A stretch of 64,000 nt of DNA, taken from NCBI RefSeq assembly GCF_900102675.1, contig NZ_FMYX01000010.1, forward strand, positions 124,001 to 188,000. Direction: 5' to 3'. The stretch comes from Pseudomonas guariconensis (lineage in GTDB: Bacteria; Pseudomonadota; Gammaproteobacteria; Pseudomonadales; Pseudomonadaceae). The notes under the pieces are model-generated. The model was not told the origin of the DNA. It worked only from the letters and a program-made list of their open reading frames with translations, and did not search any database. Both the position numbers and the translations under genes were made by a program. Positions 28,683-36,512 of this stretch are shown here, piece by piece; within the stretch, counting starts at the first letter, position 1; every line of letters starts with the position of its first letter.

Positions 28683-29375
28683 CTACCTCATCAGAAACGC
28701 AGCAACCCGCTCAGCCGCCACTTGCAGATGCCCCTCATGCGTCAAACCCGACGCCTTCAGCGGCTTCAAGTCATGATCCGCTGCCGCCAACCAACACAAC
28801 TCGATCGCAGGCGACAACACATACCCCGCCACCGCCTCCCGGTTCCCCAGGGCATCGCGCTCGCCCTGGACGATGAGCGTAGGCGTGCGCAATCCCGCCA
28901 GATGCTCGACCCGGGGTTTTTCCGGCTTGCCCACCGCATAGAACGGATACCCCAAGCAAACCAAGGCATCGGCCCCCAGCTCATCGGCCAGCAGGCTCGC
29001 CATGCGCCCGCCCATGGACTTGCCGCCAATGGCCAACGGCCCCGCGACCAATAGTCGCACCTGCCGATACACGTCGCGCCAGCAGTCGAGCAGCACCTTC
29101 TGTGGGTTGGGCGGCCGCTTGCCGCCGCCCTCACGACGTTGGGCCATGTAGGGGAACTCGAAGCGGATCACGCCTACCCCTTGCGCTGCCAGCCTTTGCG
29201 CCATGTCCTCCAGAAAGTCGCTGTCCATCGGCGCCCCCGCGCCGTGGGCCAGGATCAGGCAGCCCTTGTAGTCCTGATCCCCCCGAATTCTCGGAGGATC
29301 GCAGCGCAAGCCTGGGATATTTCCCACCTGCGCCCATTGATCCCCGTCAATACCGGCAATGTGCCCATTACTCAT
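28683..29375 (-). CDS. Alpha/beta hydrolase (KANL3/Tex30-like)
   Basis: A 230-residue alpha/beta hydrolase with ILAHGAGAPMDSDF (oxyanion region), the nucleophile elbow GKSMGGRMAS (Ser near 116), VQGERDALG (acid) and a late DHDLKP (His). It belongs to the KANL3/Tex30 or dienelactone-hydrolase-like group; no substrate is known. The start at 29375 is preferred because GAGG is 5 nt upstream. A TTG-started longer form would run over the ccoN start. Its first codons contain an Anr box that appears to serve ccoN on the other strand. Confidence 0.78.
   Translation of the reverse strand: MSNGHIAGIDGDQWAQVGNIPGLRCDPPRIRGDQDYKGCLILAHGAGAPMDSDFLEDMAQRLAAQGVGVIRFEFPYMAQRREGGGKRPPNPQKVLLDCWRDVYRQVRLLVAGPLAIGGKSMGGRMASLLADELGADALVCLGYPFYAVGKPEKPRVEHLAGLRTPTLIVQGERDALGNREAVAGYVLSPAIELCWLAAADHDLKPLKASGLTHEGHLQVAAERVAAFLMR
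29337..29350 (+). promoter_or_regulatory. Anr/FNR box upstream of the first ccoN
   Basis: TTGAT-CCCC-GTCAA matches TTGAY-N4-RTCAA at every fixed position. Its centre is about 81 bp before the ccoN ATG, allowing a class II promoter with a short leader. It lies inside the divergent hydrolase coding sequence. Confidence 0.75.
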
Positions 29376-29424
29376 GCTTGCCTCGCTATCTAGCCTGCCT
29401 ATAACCGTGGATGGGAACCCATAC

Positions 29425-30849
29425 ATGAACACAACCAGCAGTACCGCCTATAACTACAAGGTGGTCCGCCAATTCGCCATCATGACGGTGGTGTGGGGAA
29501 TCGTCGGGATGGGGCTCGGCGTTTTCATTGCCGCGCAACTCGTCTGGCCCTCCCTGAACTTCGACCTTCCCTGGACCAGCTTCGGCCGCCTGCGACCGCT
29601 GCACACCAATGCGGTGATCTTCGCCTTCGGCGGCTGTGCCTTGTTCGCCACTTCCTATTATTCGGTGCAACGCACCTGCCAGACCACGCTGTTCGCCCCC
29701 GCCCTGGCGGCGTTCACCTTCTGGGGCTGGCAGCTGGTGATCCTGCTGGCGGCCATCACCCTGCCGCTGGGCTTCACCAGTTCCAAGGAATACGCCGAAC
29801 TGGAATGGCCCATCGACATCCTGATCACCATCGTCTGGGTCGCCTACGCCGTGGTGTTCTTCGGTACGCTGATCAAGCGCAACACCAAACACATCTACGT
29901 CGGTAACTGGTTCTATGGCGGCTTCATCCTGACCGTGGCGATGCTGCATATCGTCAACAACCTGGAAATGCCCGTCAGCCTGACCAAGTCCTACTCGATC
30001 TATGCCGGCGCCACCGATGCAATGGTCCAGTGGTGGTATGGCCACAACGCCGTGGGCTTCTTCCTGACCGCAGGCTTCCTGGGGATGATGTACTACTACG
30101 TGCCCAAGCAGGCCGAGCGCCCGGTGTATTCCTATCGGCTGTCGATCGTCCACTTCTGGGCGCTGATCACCCTGTACATCTGGGCAGGCCCGCACCATCT
30201 GCACTACACCGCCTTGCCCGACTGGGCGCAGTCGCTGGGCATGATCATGTCGCTGATCCTGCTGGCGCCGAGCTGGGGCGGGATGATCAACGGCATGATG
30301 ACCCTCTCCGGCGCCTGGCACAAACTGCGCAGCGACCCGATCTTGCGCTTCCTGGTGGTCTCGCTGGCCTTCTACGGCATGTCCACCTTCGAAGGCCCGA
30401 TGATGGCCATCAAGACCGTCAATGCCCTCTCCCACTACACCGACTGGACTATCGGCCACGTCCACGCCGGCGCCCTCGGCTGGGTCGCGATGATCTCCAT
30501 CGGCGCGCTGTACCACACCATTCCCAAGGTGTTCGGCAAGGAGCGCATGTACAGCATTGGCCTGATCAACGCCCACTTCTGGCTGGCGACCATCGGCACC
30601 GTGCTGTACATCGCCTCGATGTGGGTCAACGGCATCGCCCAGGGCCTGATGTGGCGCGCGGTCAACGCCGACGGCACGCTCACCTACTCCTTCGTCGAGA
30701 CGCTGGTGGCCAGCCATCCTGGCTTCATCGTCCGCTTCGTCGGCGGCGCGATCTTCCTCAGCGGAATGTTGCTGATGGCCTGGAACACCTGGCGCACCGT
30801 GCGCGCACCGGCCACCGACGCCGCCCCTGCGAACGCCCAGCTGGCCTGA
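29425..30849 (+). CDS. ccoN: cbb3 oxidase catalytic subunit CcoN, operon A (Cco-2-like)
   Basis: A 474-residue haem-copper oxidase subunit I with about 12 transmembrane helices, binding haem b and the haem b3-CuB centre where O2 is reduced. Recognisable blocks include the N-terminal YNYKVVRQFAIMTVVWG, LRPLHTNAVIFAFGG, WWYGHNAVGFFLTAGFLGMMYY, WAGPHHLHYTALPDWAQ (CuB histidines), and DWTIGHVHAGALGW (late haem ligands). The start at 29425 is chosen over an upstream in-frame ATG because family members begin just before YNYKVVRQ. It is the first gene of ccoNOQP, preceded by an Anr box. By position relative to ccoG it corresponds to the PAO1 cco2 operon. Confidence 0.95.
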   Translation: MNTTSSTAYNYKVVRQFAIMTVVWGIVGMGLGVFIAAQLVWPSLNFDLPWTSFGRLRPLHTNAVIFAFGGCALFATSYYSVQRTCQTTLFAPALAAFTFWGWQLVILLAAITLPLGFTSSKEYAELEWPIDILITIVWVAYAVVFFGTLIKRNTKHIYVGNWFYGGFILTVAMLHIVNNLEMPVSLTKSYSIYAGATDAMVQWWYGHNAVGFFLTAGFLGMMYYYVPKQAERPVYSYRLSIVHFWALITLYIWAGPHHLHYTALPDWAQSLGMIMSLILLAPSWGGMINGMMTLSGAWHKLRSDPILRFLVVSLAFYGMSTFEGPMMAIKTVNALSHYTDWTIGHVHAGALGWVAMISIGALYHTIPKVFGKERMYSIGLINAHFWLATIGTVLYIASMWVNGIAQGLMWRAVNADGTLTYSFVETLVASHPGFIVRFVGGAIFLSGMLLMAWNTWRTVRAPATDAAPANAQLA

Positions 30850-30862
30850 GGAGACACGCCTG

Positions 30863-31471
30863 ATGAAACATGAAGTCATCGAAAAGAACGTAGGCCTGCT
30901 GGCTTTGCTGATGGTCTTTGCCGTCAGCATCGGCGGCCTGACCCAGATCGTCCCGCTGTTCTTCCAGGACGTCACCAACAAGCCGGTCGAAGGCATGAAG
31001 CCCTACACCGCCCTGCAGCTCGAAGGCCGCGACATCTACATCCGTGAAGGCTGCGTTGGCTGCCACTCGCAGATGATCCGTCCGTTCCGCGCCGAGACCG
31101 AGCGCTACGGCCACTACTCGGTGGCTGGCGAGAGCGTCTGGGACCACCCGTTCCTGTGGGGCTCCAAGCGCACCGGTCCGGACCTGGCCCGCGTCGGTGG
31201 CCGCTACTCCGACGACTGGCACCGCGCGCACCTGTACAACCCGCGCAACGTGGTGCCCGAATCGAAGATGCCGTCCTACCCGTGGCTCGTCGCGCAAAAG
31301 GTCGACAACAGTCACACCGACACCAAGATGCGCACCCTACGCACCCTGGGCGTGCCCTACACCGACGAAGACATCGCCGGTGCCCGCGACGCGGTCAAGG
31401 GCAAGACCGAGATGGATGCCCTGGTGGCCTACCTGCAGGTGCTGGGCACCGCGATCAAGAACAAGAGGTAA
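30863..31471 (+). CDS. ccoO: cbb3 oxidase mono-haem subunit CcoO, operon A
   Basis: A 202-residue protein with one N-terminal membrane helix (LLALLMVFAVSIGGL) and a periplasmic c-type haem domain with GCVGCHSQMIRPF (CXXCH near residues 64-68), then KRTGPDLARVGGRYSD and the axial Met segment ESKMPSYPW. It relays electrons from CcoP to CcoN. It starts 13 nt after ccoN. The sequence is almost the same as operon B's CcoO outside the loop near residues 148-165. Confidence 0.96.
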   Translation: MKHEVIEKNVGLLALLMVFAVSIGGLTQIVPLFFQDVTNKPVEGMKPYTALQLEGRDIYIREGCVGCHSQMIRPFRAETERYGHYSVAGESVWDHPFLWGSKRTGPDLARVGGRYSDDWHRAHLYNPRNVVPESKMPSYPWLVAQKVDNSHTDTKMRTLRTLGVPYTDEDIAGARDAVKGKTEMDALVAYLQVLGTAIKNKR

Positions 31472-31473
31472 CG

Positions 31474-31668
31474 ATGGAACTGTCACTGGATATCGGCATG
31501 ATCCGCGGCCTGGGCACCTTGGTGGTGATGATCGCCTTCATCGGCCTGAGCCTGTGGGTCTTCAACCGCCGCCGCGACCGTGATTTCGCCGAAGCGCGCC
31601 TGCTGCCCTTCGTCGATGACCGCCTGCCCCCTGCCGGGCAGGAACCTGCCATGAGGAATAATCGGTAA
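31474..31668 (+). CDS. ccoQ: cbb3 oxidase small subunit CcoQ, operon A
   Basis: A 64-residue single-helix protein (MELSLDIGMIRGLGTLVV...LWVFNRRRDRDF) typical of CcoQ, which stabilises the oxidase. It starts 2 nt after the ccoO stop, and its TAA overlaps the ccoP ATG by one base. Confidence 0.92.
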   Translation: MELSLDIGMIRGLGTLVVMIAFIGLSLWVFNRRRDRDFAEARLLPFVDDRLPPAGQEPAMRNNR

Positions 31669-32609
31669 TGACCACCTTCTGGAGTACCTACATCAGTGTA
31701 CTGACCATCGGCAGCCTGATTGGCCTGACCTGGCTGCTGCTCGGCACCCGCAAGGGCCAGAGCAACAACACCACCGACCAGACCATGGGCCACAGCTTCG
31801 ATGGCATCGAGGAGTATGACAACCCGCTGCCCAAGTGGTGGTTCTGGCTGTTCGTCGGCACCCTGGTGTTCGCGGTGGGCTACCTCATCCTCTATCCGGG
31901 TCTGGGTAACTGGAAAGGCATCCTGCCGGGCTACGAGAATGGTTGGACCCAGGTCAATGAATGGCAAAAGGAAATGGACAAGGCCGACGCCAAGTTCGGG
32001 CCGATCTTCGCCAAGTTCGCCGCCATGCCGGTCGAAGAAGTGGCCAAGGACCCGCAGGCACTGAAAATGGGTGGCCGCCTGTTCGCCTCCAACTGCTCGG
32101 TGTGCCACGGCTCCGACGCCAAGGGCGCCTACGGCTTCCCCAACCTGACCGACAAGGACTGGCGCTGGGGCGGGGAGCCTGAAACCATCAAGGCGTCGAT
32201 CATGGACGGTCGCCATGGCGTGATGCCAGGCTGGTCCGAAGTGATCGGTGAACAGGGCGTGGCCGACGTGGCTGCCTTCGTGCTCACTAACCTCGATGGC
32301 CGTACCCTCCCTGAAGGCGCCAAGGCCGACCCGGTCAAAGGTCAGGAGATCTTCGCGGCCAACTGCGTGGCCTGCCACGGTCCTGAGGGCAAGGGCACCC
32401 CGGCGATGGGCGCGCCCAACCTGACCCACCCGCAGGCGTTCATCTACGGCTCGAGTTTCGCCCAGCTGCAGCAGACCATCCGCTACGGCCGTCAGGGCCA
32501 GATGCCGGCCCAGCGCGAAATCCAGGGCAACGACAAGGTGCATCTGCTGGCAGCCTATGTGTACAGCCTGTCGCAGGATGACGCGTCCGAAACCGTGACT
32601 GCCAAGTAA
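31668..32609 (+). CDS. ccoP: cbb3 oxidase di-haem subunit CcoP, operon A
   Basis: A 313-residue protein with N-terminal helices near residues 5-25 and 55-80 and two periplasmic cytochrome c domains: NCSVCHGSDAKG (near 142) and NCVACHGPEGKG (near 231). It takes electrons from soluble cytochromes or the bc1 complex. Compared with operon B it lacks about 15 residues just after GYxN at the start of the periplasmic part. It is the last gene of operon A and is followed by a REP pair. Confidence 0.95.
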   Translation: MTTFWSTYISVLTIGSLIGLTWLLLGTRKGQSNNTTDQTMGHSFDGIEEYDNPLPKWWFWLFVGTLVFAVGYLILYPGLGNWKGILPGYENGWTQVNEWQKEMDKADAKFGPIFAKFAAMPVEEVAKDPQALKMGGRLFASNCSVCHGSDAKGAYGFPNLTDKDWRWGGEPETIKASIMDGRHGVMPGWSEVIGEQGVADVAAFVLTNLDGRTLPEGAKADPVKGQEIFAANCVACHGPEGKGTPAMGAPNLTHPQAFIYGSSFAQLQQTIRYGRQGQMPAQREIQGNDKVHLLAAYVYSLSQDDASETVTAK

Positions 32610-32614
32610 CACCC

Positions 32615-32680
32615 TTCGCGGGTAAACCCGCCCCCACAGGAACAGCGCCGATCCTTGTGGGAGCGGGTTCACCCGCGAAT
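32615..32680. repeat. REP pair (BIME-like) after ccoP, operon A
   Basis: CGCGGGTAAACCCGCCCCCAC (32617-32637) and its inverted partner GTGGGAGCGGGTTCACCCGCG (32658-32678) are head-to-head REP units of P. putida type. They occupy the start of the 517-bp non-coding stretch 32610-33126. Confidence 0.85.
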
Positions 32681-32915
32681 ATCCCGCCCAAGCACCAGGA
32701 CAAGCGACGTCCGCCAAGGGCTGCGCTCCGCCCTCCCCGCCTCATCCCTCCTTGCACCCCCTCTGAACAGAACTAAGCTTGTTGCCACAGTGGCCTCGCT
32801 TATAGCGAACCCACATGGCGCGGCGCATGGCCTGACTCCGCGCACCGGCTTTTGCGGGTCGATCGAACAGATTTCGGTAGACGTCCCTTCTTACCGGAGC
32901 CCTGCAGAAAAAGCT

Positions 32916-32929
32916 TGACCGATCGATCA
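32916..32929. promoter_or_regulatory. Near-palindrome TGACCGATCGATCA in the operon B leader
   Basis: Twelve of 14 positions are symmetric around CGATCG. The form resembles TetR-family operators. It lies about 45 bp upstream of the proposed -10 for ccoN operon B; no cognate regulator is identified. Confidence 0.4.
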
Positions 32930-32946
32930 GAAAAAGGCGAAAAACG

Positions 32947-32978
32947 GTACACATTACAAACATTTATTTGTGTACAAT
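32947..32978 (+). promoter_or_regulatory. Inverted repeat and -10 region in the leader of ccoN operon B
   Basis: GTACACA (32947-32953) and TGTGTAC (32969-32975) are perfect 7-bp arms 15 bp apart, with an inner pair ACAAA/TTTGT at 32956-32971. The right arm overlaps TACAAT (32973-32978), a good -10 hexamer; the -35 is weak. No TTGAY-N4-RTCAA box was found in 32610-33126. The remaining bases to 33126 hold no gene I can support. Confidence 0.5.
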
Positions 32979-33126
32979 CACCCAGCCCCTAAACCGCGGG
33001 ACGGTGGTGGAAAGGGCCTGGACACGGGTCGGCGTCATGATCCTTGCGTTGCCATAACCCTGGTGGTTATCGATACTGGCGCCGATTTTCGACCAACAAG
33101 AACACCCAAAACCGTGGAACCTTAGA

Positions 33127-34569
33127 ATGAGCACTGCAATCAGTCCGACTGCTTATAACTATAAGGTCGTCCGCCAGTTCGCCATCATGACGGTGGTCTG
33201 GGGGATCCTTGGCATGGGCCTCGGCGTCTTCATTGCCTCGCAACTGGTATGGCCCCAGCTCAACCTGGACCTGCCATGGACGAGCTTCGGCCGCCTTCGC
33301 CCGCTGCACACCAACCTGGTGATCTTCGCCTTCGGAGGTTGCGCGCTGTTCGCCACTTCCTACTACGTCGTGCAGCGCACCTGCCAGACTCGGCTGATCT
33401 CCGACAGCATGGCCGCGTTCACCTTCTGGGGTTGGCAGGCAGTGATCGTCGGCGCGCTGGTCACCCTGCCGATGGGCTACACCACCACCAAGGAATACGC
33501 CGAGCTCGAGTGGCCGCTGGCGATTCTGCTGGCCATCGTCTGGGTCACCTACGGCCTGGTGTTCTTCGGCACCATCGTCAAGCGCAAGACCAAGCACATC
33601 TATGTCGGCAACTGGTTCTACGGTGCGTTCATCGTTGTCACGGCGATGCTGCACATCGTCAACCACATGTCCTTGCCGGTCAGCCTGTTCAAGTCGTACT
33701 CGGCCTACTCCGGCGCCACCGATGCAATGATCCAGTGGTGGTACGGGCACAACGCTGTGGGCTTCTTCCTGACCACGGGCTTCCTGGGGATGATGTACTA
33801 CTTCGTGCCCAAGCAGGCCGAGCGTCCGATCTACTCCTATCGCCTGTCGATCGTCCACTTCTGGGCACTGATCACCCTGTACATCTGGGCAGGCCCGCAC
33901 CATCTGCACTACACCGCGCTGCCTGACTGGGCGCAGTCGCTGGGCATGGTGATGTCGATCATCCTCCTGGCCCCGAGCTGGGGCGGCATGATCAACGGCA
34001 TGATGACCCTCTCCGGTGCGTGGCACAAACTGCGCACCGACCCGATCTTGCGGTTCCTGGTGGTCTCGCTGGCCTTCTATGGCATGTCCACCTTCGAAGG
34101 CCCGATGATGGCCATCAAGACCGTCAACTCGCTGTCGCACTACACCGACTGGACCATCGGCCACGTCCACGCCGGCGCCCTCGGTTGGGTCGCGATGATC
34201 TCCATCGGTGCCGTGTATCACATGATCCCGCGCCTCTACGGTCGCCAGCAGATGCACAGTGTCGGCCTGATCAACGCCCACTTCTGGCTGGCGACCATCG
34301 GTACCGTGCTGTACATCGCCTCGATGTGGGTCAACGGCATCACCCAGGGCCTGATGTGGCGCGCCATCAACGACGACGGCACCCTCACCTATTCCTTCGT
34401 CGAAGCCCTCCAGGCCAGCCATCCGGGTTATATCGTCCGCGCCCTGGGCGGTGCGTTCTTCGCCTCCGGCATGCTGCTGATGGCCTACAACGTCTACCGC
34501 ACTGTCCGCGCCGCGAAGCCGGCCGAGGCTGAGGAAGCCGCCAAGATCGTCGTCGTGGGAGCTCACTGA
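33127..34569 (+). CDS. ccoN: cbb3 oxidase catalytic subunit CcoN, operon B (Cco-1-like)
   Basis: A 480-residue paralogue of the operon A CcoN with the same haem/CuB segments (WAGPHHLHYTALPDW, DWTIGHVHAGALGW). It differs mainly at the termini, in the loop near residue 90-120 (RLISDSMAAFTFWG, VIVGALVTLPMGYTTTKE) and after YHMIPRLYGRQQMHS. The stop TGA overlaps the ccoO ATG by one base. Being adjacent to ccoG, it corresponds to PAO1 cco1, the housekeeping cbb3 oxidase. Its leader lacks an Anr box but has other inverted repeats. Confidence 0.95.
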   Translation: MSTAISPTAYNYKVVRQFAIMTVVWGILGMGLGVFIASQLVWPQLNLDLPWTSFGRLRPLHTNLVIFAFGGCALFATSYYVVQRTCQTRLISDSMAAFTFWGWQAVIVGALVTLPMGYTTTKEYAELEWPLAILLAIVWVTYGLVFFGTIVKRKTKHIYVGNWFYGAFIVVTAMLHIVNHMSLPVSLFKSYSAYSGATDAMIQWWYGHNAVGFFLTTGFLGMMYYFVPKQAERPIYSYRLSIVHFWALITLYIWAGPHHLHYTALPDWAQSLGMVMSIILLAPSWGGMINGMMTLSGAWHKLRTDPILRFLVVSLAFYGMSTFEGPMMAIKTVNSLSHYTDWTIGHVHAGALGWVAMISIGAVYHMIPRLYGRQQMHSVGLINAHFWLATIGTVLYIASMWVNGITQGLMWRAINDDGTLTYSFVEALQASHPGYIVRALGGAFFASGMLLMAYNVYRTVRAAKPAEAEEAAKIVVVGAH

Positions 34570-35177
34570 TGAAGCACGAAGCAGTCGAGAAGAATATCGG
34601 CCTATTGGCCTTCTTCATGGTCATCGCCGTCAGCATCGGCGGCCTGACCCAGATCGTCCCGCTGTTCTTCCAGGACGTCACCAACAAGCCCGTCGAAGGC
34701 ATGAAGCCGCGTACCGCGCTGGAGCTTGAGGGTCGCGACATCTACATCCGCGAAGGCTGCGTCGGCTGCCACTCGCAGATGATCCGTCCGTTCCGCGCCG
34801 AGACCGAGCGCTACGGCCATTACTCGGTGGCCGGCGAGAGTGTCTGGGATCATCCGTTCCTGTGGGGCTCCAAGCGCACCGGCCCGGACCTGGCGCGTGT
34901 GGGCGGTCGCTACTCCGATGACTGGCACCGCGCGCACCTGTACAACCCGCGCAACGTCGTGCCCGAGTCGAAGATGCCCTCCTACCCCTGGCTGGTGGAA
35001 AACAAGCTCGATGGCAAGGACACGCCGAAGAAAATGGAAGTCCTGCGCACCCTGGGCGTGCCCTACACCGACGAGGACATTGCCGGCGCCCGCGACGCGG
35101 TCAAGGGCAAGACCGAGATGGACGCCCTCGTGGCGTACCTGCAAGGCCTCGGCACCATCATCAAGAGCAAGCGGTGA
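34569..35177 (+). CDS. ccoO: cbb3 oxidase mono-haem subunit CcoO, operon B
   Basis: 202 residues, with one membrane anchor and one CXXCH (GCVGCHSQMIRPF). The stretch from GRDIYIREGCVGCH to YNPRNVVPESKMPSYPWLV is identical to operon A, whereas the next 20 residues diverge (ENKLDGKDTPKKMEVL here). It overlaps ccoN by one base. Confidence 0.96.
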   Translation: MKHEAVEKNIGLLAFFMVIAVSIGGLTQIVPLFFQDVTNKPVEGMKPRTALELEGRDIYIREGCVGCHSQMIRPFRAETERYGHYSVAGESVWDHPFLWGSKRTGPDLARVGGRYSDDWHRAHLYNPRNVVPESKMPSYPWLVENKLDGKDTPKKMEVLRTLGVPYTDEDIAGARDAVKGKTEMDALVAYLQGLGTIIKSKR

Positions 35178-35182
35178 CACTG

Positions 35183-35380
35183 ATGGACATCGGGATGATT
35201 CGTGGCCTGGGCACCGTCGTGGTGATGGTCGCCTTCGTAGGCCTGGCGCTGTGGGTGTTCAACCCACGGCGCAAGAAAGAGTTCGACGAGGCAACCCAGT
35301 TGCCGTTCGCCGATGATCCCGAAGCCAGCCGGCACGTCGAGCAAGCGCAAGCGAAAGCTTCTAGGAGCAAAGAACAATGA
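35183..35380 (+). CDS. ccoQ: cbb3 oxidase small subunit CcoQ, operon B
   Basis: 65 residues from ATG 35183 (MDIGMIRGLGTVVVMVAFVG), with GGTGA 5 nt upstream. A GTG at 35174 would add three residues and overlap the ccoO stop. It has a single membrane helix and a charged C-terminus. Its TGA overlaps the ccoP ATG by 4 nt. Confidence 0.9.
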   Translation: MDIGMIRGLGTVVVMVAFVGLALWVFNPRRKKEFDEATQLPFADDPEASRHVEQAQAKASRSKEQ

Positions 35381-36357
35381 CAACCTTCTGGAGTCTGTAC
35401 GTCACCGTCCTGACCCTGGGCACCATCTTTTCCCTGACCTGGCTGTTGCTCTCCACCCGCAAGGGCCAGCGCGAGGAAATCACCGACGAGACCGTCGGCC
35501 ATGCCTTTGACGGTATCGAGGAATACGACAACCCGCTGCCCAAGTGGTGGTTCTGGCTGTTCGTCGGCACCATCGTGTTCGCCTTGGGCTATCTGGTGCT
35601 GTACCCAGGCCTGGGTAACTGGAAAGGCGTCCTGCCTGGCTACCAGTACCTGGATACCGAAAAGCAGACCGAGTTCTCCAACGGCCAGGCCGGCTGGACC
35701 GGCGTGCACGAATGGGAAAAGGAAATGGCCAAGGCCGATGCCCGCTTCGGGCCGATCTTCGCCAAATTCGCCGCCATGCCGGTCGAGGAAGTCGCCAAGG
35801 ATCCGCAGGCGCTGAAGATGGGAGGTCGCCTGTTCGCCTCCAACTGCTCAGTGTGCCACGGCTCCGATGCCAAGGGCGCCTACGGCTTCCCCAACCTGAC
35901 CGACAACGACTGGCGTTGGGGCGGCGAGCCGGAGACCATCAAGACCACCATCATGAATGGTCGCCACGGCGTCATGCCGGCCTGGGCCGAAGTGCTGGGC
36001 GAGCAAGGCGTGGCCGATGTCGCAGCCTTCGTCCTGACCAATCTTGACGGCCGCACACTGCCCGAAGGCGCCAAAGCCGATCCGGCCAATGGCCAGAAGC
36101 TCTTCGCCGCTAACTGCGTGGCCTGTCATGGCCCCGAAGGCAAAGGCACTCCAGCGATGGGCGCGCCTAACCTGACCCACCCGCAGGCGTTCATCTACGG
36201 CTCGAGCTTCGCTCAGCTGCAACAGACCATCCGCTACGGTCGTCAAGGCCAGATGCCGGCTCAGGCGCAGATGCAGGGCAACGACAAGGTCCACCTGCTG
36301 GCGGCCTATGTCTACAGCCTGTCGCATCAAGACGCTGCGCAGCAGAAAGCAGAGTAA
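35377..36357 (+). CDS. ccoP: cbb3 oxidase di-haem subunit CcoP, operon B
   Basis: 326 residues, two membrane helices and two haem c sites (NCSVCHGSDAKG, NCVACHGPEGKG). Relative to operon A it carries an extra segment (YLDTEKQTEFSNGQAG) at the first periplasmic loop and a different C-terminal tail. It is the last gene of operon B and is followed at once by a strong intrinsic terminator. Confidence 0.95.
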   Translation: MTTFWSLYVTVLTLGTIFSLTWLLLSTRKGQREEITDETVGHAFDGIEEYDNPLPKWWFWLFVGTIVFALGYLVLYPGLGNWKGVLPGYQYLDTEKQTEFSNGQAGWTGVHEWEKEMAKADARFGPIFAKFAAMPVEEVAKDPQALKMGGRLFASNCSVCHGSDAKGAYGFPNLTDNDWRWGGEPETIKTTIMNGRHGVMPAWAEVLGEQGVADVAAFVLTNLDGRTLPEGAKADPANGQKLFAANCVACHGPEGKGTPAMGAPNLTHPQAFIYGSSFAQLQQTIRYGRQGQMPAQAQMQGNDKVHLLAAYVYSLSHQDAAQQKAE

Positions 36358-36367
36358 CCACAGCAAG

Positions 36368-36400
36368 CGGCCCCGGCGATCACCACCGGGGCCGTTTTTT
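36368..36400 (+). terminator. Intrinsic terminator of ccoNOQP operon B
   Basis: CGGCCCCGG (36368-36376) and CCGGGGCCG (36386-36394) form a perfect 9-bp stem with a 9-nt loop, followed directly by six T residues. It begins 10 nt after the ccoP stop. Confidence 0.92.
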
Positions 36401-36512
36401 CTGGGCTGGCAGGATTGATAGGAGGAATCGCTACCGGATTCCGAAGGACAGGACACTAGGAAATTCTCTGGTGGACAGGCATCGAGCCTGACTTACCCAG
36501 AGGATTTAAGAA

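Noticed and set aside
29386..30996. Long minus-strand open frames opposite both ccoN genes
   Set aside because: Both copies produce similar antisense frames because the sense genes are paralogous; no independent evidence of coding.
32610..33126. Anr box before ccoN operon B
   Set aside because: Candidate TTGAC at 32915-32919 is followed by CGATCGATC, which does not give RTCAA at the required 4-nt spacing.
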